Shown here piece after piece: positions 60,082 through 64,000 of a stretch of DNA of 64,000 nt. The translations under genes and the position numbers were made by a program. The stretch is from Neonectria sp. B-13. Lineage: Eukaryota; Ascomycota; Sordariomycetes; Hypocreales; Nectriaceae. The notes beneath the pieces were generated by a model. The model saw only the letters and a list, made by a program, of their open reading frames with translations, was not told where the DNA came from and did not search any database. Where the stretch lies: assembly GCA_002682825.1 (NCBI GenBank), contig NOKP01000003.1:1-64000 (forward strand), written 5' to 3'. Numbering within the stretch: position 1 is the first letter of the stretch; each line of letters begins with the position of its first letter.

Positions 60082-63000
60082 ATGTCGTTTCCCCAGACCA
60101 CTCCGGTGCGGCCAGTGCCCGGCGCCTTCTTGAACACGCCGGCCGTTACCTCGAGATTCCAGGCCGGCTCTGATCCCGTGCGCCGACAGCTGTTCACTGG
60201 GTCCGACGGTAGCCAGCCGACCATGGGCGTCAGTACCAAGAGCTCCACGACCGCGCCTACATCACGAAGCGTGGCTCCTACAACTTCTTCTTCTACCCCC
60301 ATACCGACTAACAGCGATGGCCTCGTGGCGCCGAGCATCCTACCACCGCCGCGATCTGAGAATGTGCCTCCCGTCGTCAAGGCGGCCAAGGCCATCAACT
60401 CGTTCCTACAGGCGGACGAACGTTTCCCGGACCTGGACTCATACTGCAGACGTACGTGTTCGCGCAAAATGTTTGAGGAAATGTGCTAACTTGCGCGATA
60501 GAGGGCGCATCCTCTGAGTATGACCTCGAAACCGCCGAATCCCCCGTGGCCCCATTCCATAAGACGCAGATGTATCCGATCCCGAACCAAGTCTTTGACC
60601 ACTACAATGCCGGCGAACTCCAGACACTCATGGGTCTCTTTGCCGAGATCAACCACGCGTGGGTCGTCATCGACAACTCGCTGTTCCTGTGGGACTACAC
60701 ACACACCGATCCCGAACTCATCGGCTTTGAGGACCAGGCTCACACTATCCACGCCGTGGCGCTCGTACCTCCAAAGCCCGGCATCTTCGTCAGCACCATC
60801 ACGCATATTTTGGTCGTCGCTACCTCCTCAGAGATTATCCTGCTGGGTGTGTCCGCTACTGACACCCCCTCTGGGACGAAAGCGGTGTCTCTCTACCAGA
60901 CCAAGATGGGCCTGCCCTTGCGCGGCAATGATGTTCGCGTGATTACTGGATCTGCCAACGGACGAATCTTCTTCGGAGGAAGCAGCGACATCGACATCAA
61001 CGAACTCTACTATCAGTCTGAGGAGAAGTGGTTTTCGAATCGGTGCGGTAAGATCAACCATACGAATCCTGGTTGGTCCTCTGTTGTTACTCTGCAATCG
61101 GGCTTCTGGTCGCAAAAGTCGCCCGAGCACCTTGTCGATATTGTCATTGACGACTCACGAAACCTCGTCTACACCCTGTCGAGCAGATCGACTATCCGCA
61201 CTTATTACATGGAGGCGCCAGATCGACTGAACAAGGTTATTGAAAAGGAAAAGGTGCATTGTCTCCGTGACATTGCTCACATGATAAGCCACTCCAAGCT
61301 TCTGAACGACCGGGCGACCATCGTTGCTATCAGCCCCATTTCCAAGCAGGAGGCGTCGAAGCTCCATCTGATGGCTCTCACCAACACGGGCTGCCGTCTG
61401 TTCTTCAGCGCCACCAACGCATCCTCCTACCTCTACGGCTCCCAGTCCAACATGGCGCCGCAAAGCATGCAGGTCCAGTTTATCAAATTCCCTCCGAGCC
61501 AGACCCCCCGACGATCTGGCTACTCTGGCGGTGAAACCGTTACCGACCTGGAGTCTCCGATGTTGACATACAGCCGACAGGGCGCGCGATTCGCCCCTGG
61601 ATACTTTTTGGATTTCGTCAGCAGGGAGTCAAACCCCAACGCCGATTCTCTCTTTGTTTCTGGCCCAGAAACGGGACGCATTAAGGAAACGTCGCCGACC
61701 ACTCCCCTGAAATACTTTGAGAACGCGAGTTGGATTGATATCGGTAGCCGAGCCGAGGCTGTGGGCTTAATTACGAAGCCCTTCTCGGCGGCGGGCCAGC
61801 CCTTTGGGTTTGGCAACGAACTTGCTGTTCAGTTCGATGACCCGCCCAGTGAGTTTGCTGTTCTGACCAACACTGGTGTGCATATTATTCGACGGAGGAG
61901 GTTCGTGGATATCTTTGCGTCCGCCATTCGGGGCGCTGTGGGAGACGAGGGATACGAACAGGTGTGCCGACGTTTCATTCAGCTCTATGGCCGGGTGGAA
62001 ACTGTTTCGACTGCCTTGGCGGTGTCTTGCGGCCATGGTGGTGACTCAAGACCAGGCGCAGCCCGCGCCATCGACCAGGCAACAGAGGACCGCGCAAGGT
62101 CGGTATTCGTTGACTTTGGTGGGCAGCCTACTATTACGGAGACCGATGGTGCGTCTCTGACTACCGACTCTGTCAGGTTGTCTTCCCGACATGACGCCCT
62201 GGCACTGTATCTCGCCCGCCTGATTCGCAAGCTCTGGAAGGCCCCTGTCATCATGCCCGGGGCGTCCCCAACTGGTGGCATCATCATCAACTCAACCATC
62301 CCTCTTTCAAAGCTGGGAACTGTTCAGGAGAATCTGGAGAGGCTGAGACGATTCCTTGATGCGAACCGTGGGTTGATCCAGGGCTTGTCAGGCCCATCGG
62401 ACCTGCAGCATGTGTCAAGTCGGCAAGAGGAGGTGGCTTTACAGGCTGAGCACCAGGCGCTGCACGCTCTGCAGAAGCTAATGGAGAGCATCTCCGAGGG
62501 CATCTCATTTGTGCTGATGCTATTCGATGAGCGCGTAGCCGACATCTATACTAGACTGGATGAAACCGCCCGCCAGCAGCTCAGGGATCTGACGTACGAG
62601 AAACTCTTCTCACAGGCAGATGGCAAAGATCTTGCCAAGCTGCTCGTGAAAGCCATTGTTAACCGCAATATTGAGAGTGGCTCGAACGTAGAGACCGTTG
62701 CCGACGCTTTGCGACGGAGGTGTGGCAGCTTCTGCAGCCCAGACGACGTGGTCATCTTCAAGGCGCAAGAGCAGTTGAAGAGGGCCTCAGACCAACCCCC
62801 CAACACCAACCAGTCGCGAAGTCTCCTCCACGAGAGCTTGAGGCTCTTCGAGAAGGTGGCCGGCAGCCTGACGTTTGCCAATCTTCAGGGGGCTGTTACG
62901 CAGTACGTCGACCTCAAGTACTATGCCGGGGCGATTCAGCTCTGCCTGGTCGTCGCCCGGGAAAAGGATCGGGGTAACACAGCCTTGTCATGGATCAACG

Positions 63001-64000
63001 ACGGCAAGCCGTCGGCTGATCCCAGGGCGAACGCCTTCAACGACAGGAAGCGGTGCTACGACATGATCCACGAGGTTTTGCGCCATCTGGATGCGGCATC
63101 GAGCCTTGAACCCGAGACGATCGACGGGAGGTTGACGCTGATCGCCACCAAGAGGCTTGAGGCATACGACGTCGTCAATGGTTCCGATGACGAGGTCTTC
63201 CACTTTGACCTCTACGACTGGTACATTCAACAGGGCTGGACGGATCGCATCCTGGCCATTGAGTCTCCCCACGTCATCACCTTTCTCCAGCGTCTTGCTG
63301 GCACAAATGTGGAGCACGCTGATTTGCTCTGCCGCTTCTACACCAACCGCAGCCGCTTTTTCGACGCCGCCGAGGTACAGGCTCAGTTGGCCAACTCGGA
63401 CTTCCCTATTGGCATCAAGGACCGCATTAGGCTACTTAGTCTTGCCAAGGCGAATGCTAACGTTGCGACCACGGGTGTGAGCCGCCAGCAGCAGCAGCTT
63501 CTCAACCATGAGGTGACCGAGCTGCTGGAGATTGCACACATCCAGGATGACCTTTTGGAGAGGCTGAAGGCGGACGAGCGGATTGACTCGGATAGGAAGG
63601 TGGAAATTCAAGCCGCTCTCAAGGGCAAGATCCAAGGTCTTTCGGAGGTAAGATATCCAGACTCGATGACAAGGATTCCGTGGCTCACACTGTCACAGCT
63701 TTTCAACGATTACGCCGATCAAGCCGGATACTATGACCTGTGTCTACTTATTTACCATGCTGCTGACTATCGCAACCACATGACCATCTCGGGCACCTGG
63801 AGCAACCTGATCCAGCAAACTCATGACGAGATAATGTCCCGTCTTGAGAACTCGGAACCCGGGATGCCGTCACCCCCACTTCCCTACGAGTCGGTGACGA
63901 GCAAGATCCAGAACATTGCTCACCGAACATCCCTGGACAGCTTCATCTTCCCTATCCAGACCCTCCTCCCGGAGCTATGTCGGTACGCTGTGGCTTACCA
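60082..64000 (+). CDS. NUP170: Nucleoporin Nup170/Nup155 (inner ring), 3'-truncated by the window edge
   Basis: Exons 60082-60451, 60502-63647 and 63699 to the edge give about 1272 residues, with the C-terminus missing. The N-terminus is Pro/Thr/Ser-rich. The beta-propeller domain follows from about residue 140, with QVFDHYNAGELQTLMGLFAE and later SGSVRVITG-like blades (read as DVRVITGSANGRIFFGG). The WYIQQGWTDRI and helical solenoid half begin after about residue 620. Nup155-family landmarks include AFNDRKRCYDMIHEVL and DLYDWYIQQGWTDRI. The protein anchors the nuclear pore inner ring to the membrane. An in-phase stop-free 51-nt intron lies at 63648-63698. Confidence 0.93.

Overview
This window is nuclear DNA from a filamentous ascomycete (Pezizomycotina, most likely a Sordariomycete). 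The evidence is spliceosomal introns of about 50-130 bp with fungal GT...AG borders, a Zn2Cys6 regulator, a WSC cell-wall sensor, fungal-type THO2, ADA2 and NUP170 proteins, and kilobase-scale intergenic spaces. I support 17 protein-coding genes with good reading-frame evidence, 3 uncharacterised but probably real genes (one weaker), and one orphan gene fragment. No tRNA, rRNA, transposon or CRISPR array was recognised.

Layout. 1-620: orphan C-terminal piece of a PKS-NRPS/NRPS-like terminal reductase (-). 1.7-5.1 kb: kelch-type membrane protein (+). 6.3-7.4 kb: membrane-anchored PI-PLC-like protein (-). 7.4-14.8 kb: large interval without a convincing gene. 14.8-16.2 kb: WSC sensor (+). 17.2-18.8 kb: DUF300/Ost-alpha-like membrane protein (-). 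20.2-27.6 kb: THO2 (-). 28.6-30.2 kb: homoserine O-acetyltransferase MET2 (+). 30.2-35.7 kb: second large gene-poor interval. 35.7-38.2 kb: PHO84-type phosphate transporter (+). 39.0-41.4 kb: dynamin-family GTPase (-). 42.2-44.6 kb: Zn2Cys6 regulator (-). 46.2-47.7 kb: uncharacterised low-complexity protein (-). 49.1-50.0 kb: HD-domain nucleotidase (-). 50.6-51.3 kb: small membrane protein (-). 51.7-52.3 kb: rhodanese/Cdc25-like protein (-). 52.7-54.4 kb: ADA2 of SAGA (-). 55.8-57.1 kb: galactose-1-phosphate uridylyltransferase (+). 57.3-57.9 kb: ERG28 (-). 58.3-59.4 kb: 3-ketoacyl-CoA reductase (+). 60.1 kb to the right edge: NUP170/NUP155 nucleoporin (+, cut by the window).

How the genes relate. 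This is mostly a housekeeping region, not a functional cluster. Three genes act in mRNA production and export (THO2, ADA2, NUP170) but are not adjacent. ERG28 and the 3-ketoacyl-CoA reductase are both ER lipid-synthesis genes and share a 407-bp divergent promoter. THO2 and MET2 share a 950-bp divergent promoter containing a palindromic TCACGTGA, a plausible sulphur-control site. Several gene pairs converge (kelch/PLC, WSC/DUF300, PHO/dynamin, GALT/ERG28 with only 149 bp between stops).

Exon boundaries were assigned by reading splice sites and frame by hand. Every multi-exon model given below keeps an open frame and a total coding length divisible by three, except the edge-truncated nucleoporin. 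No clearly novel biological system was found. The best leads are the orphan reductase fragment, two stop-free in-frame 51-nt introns, the acidic insert in the dynamin, and the two large gene-free promoters.
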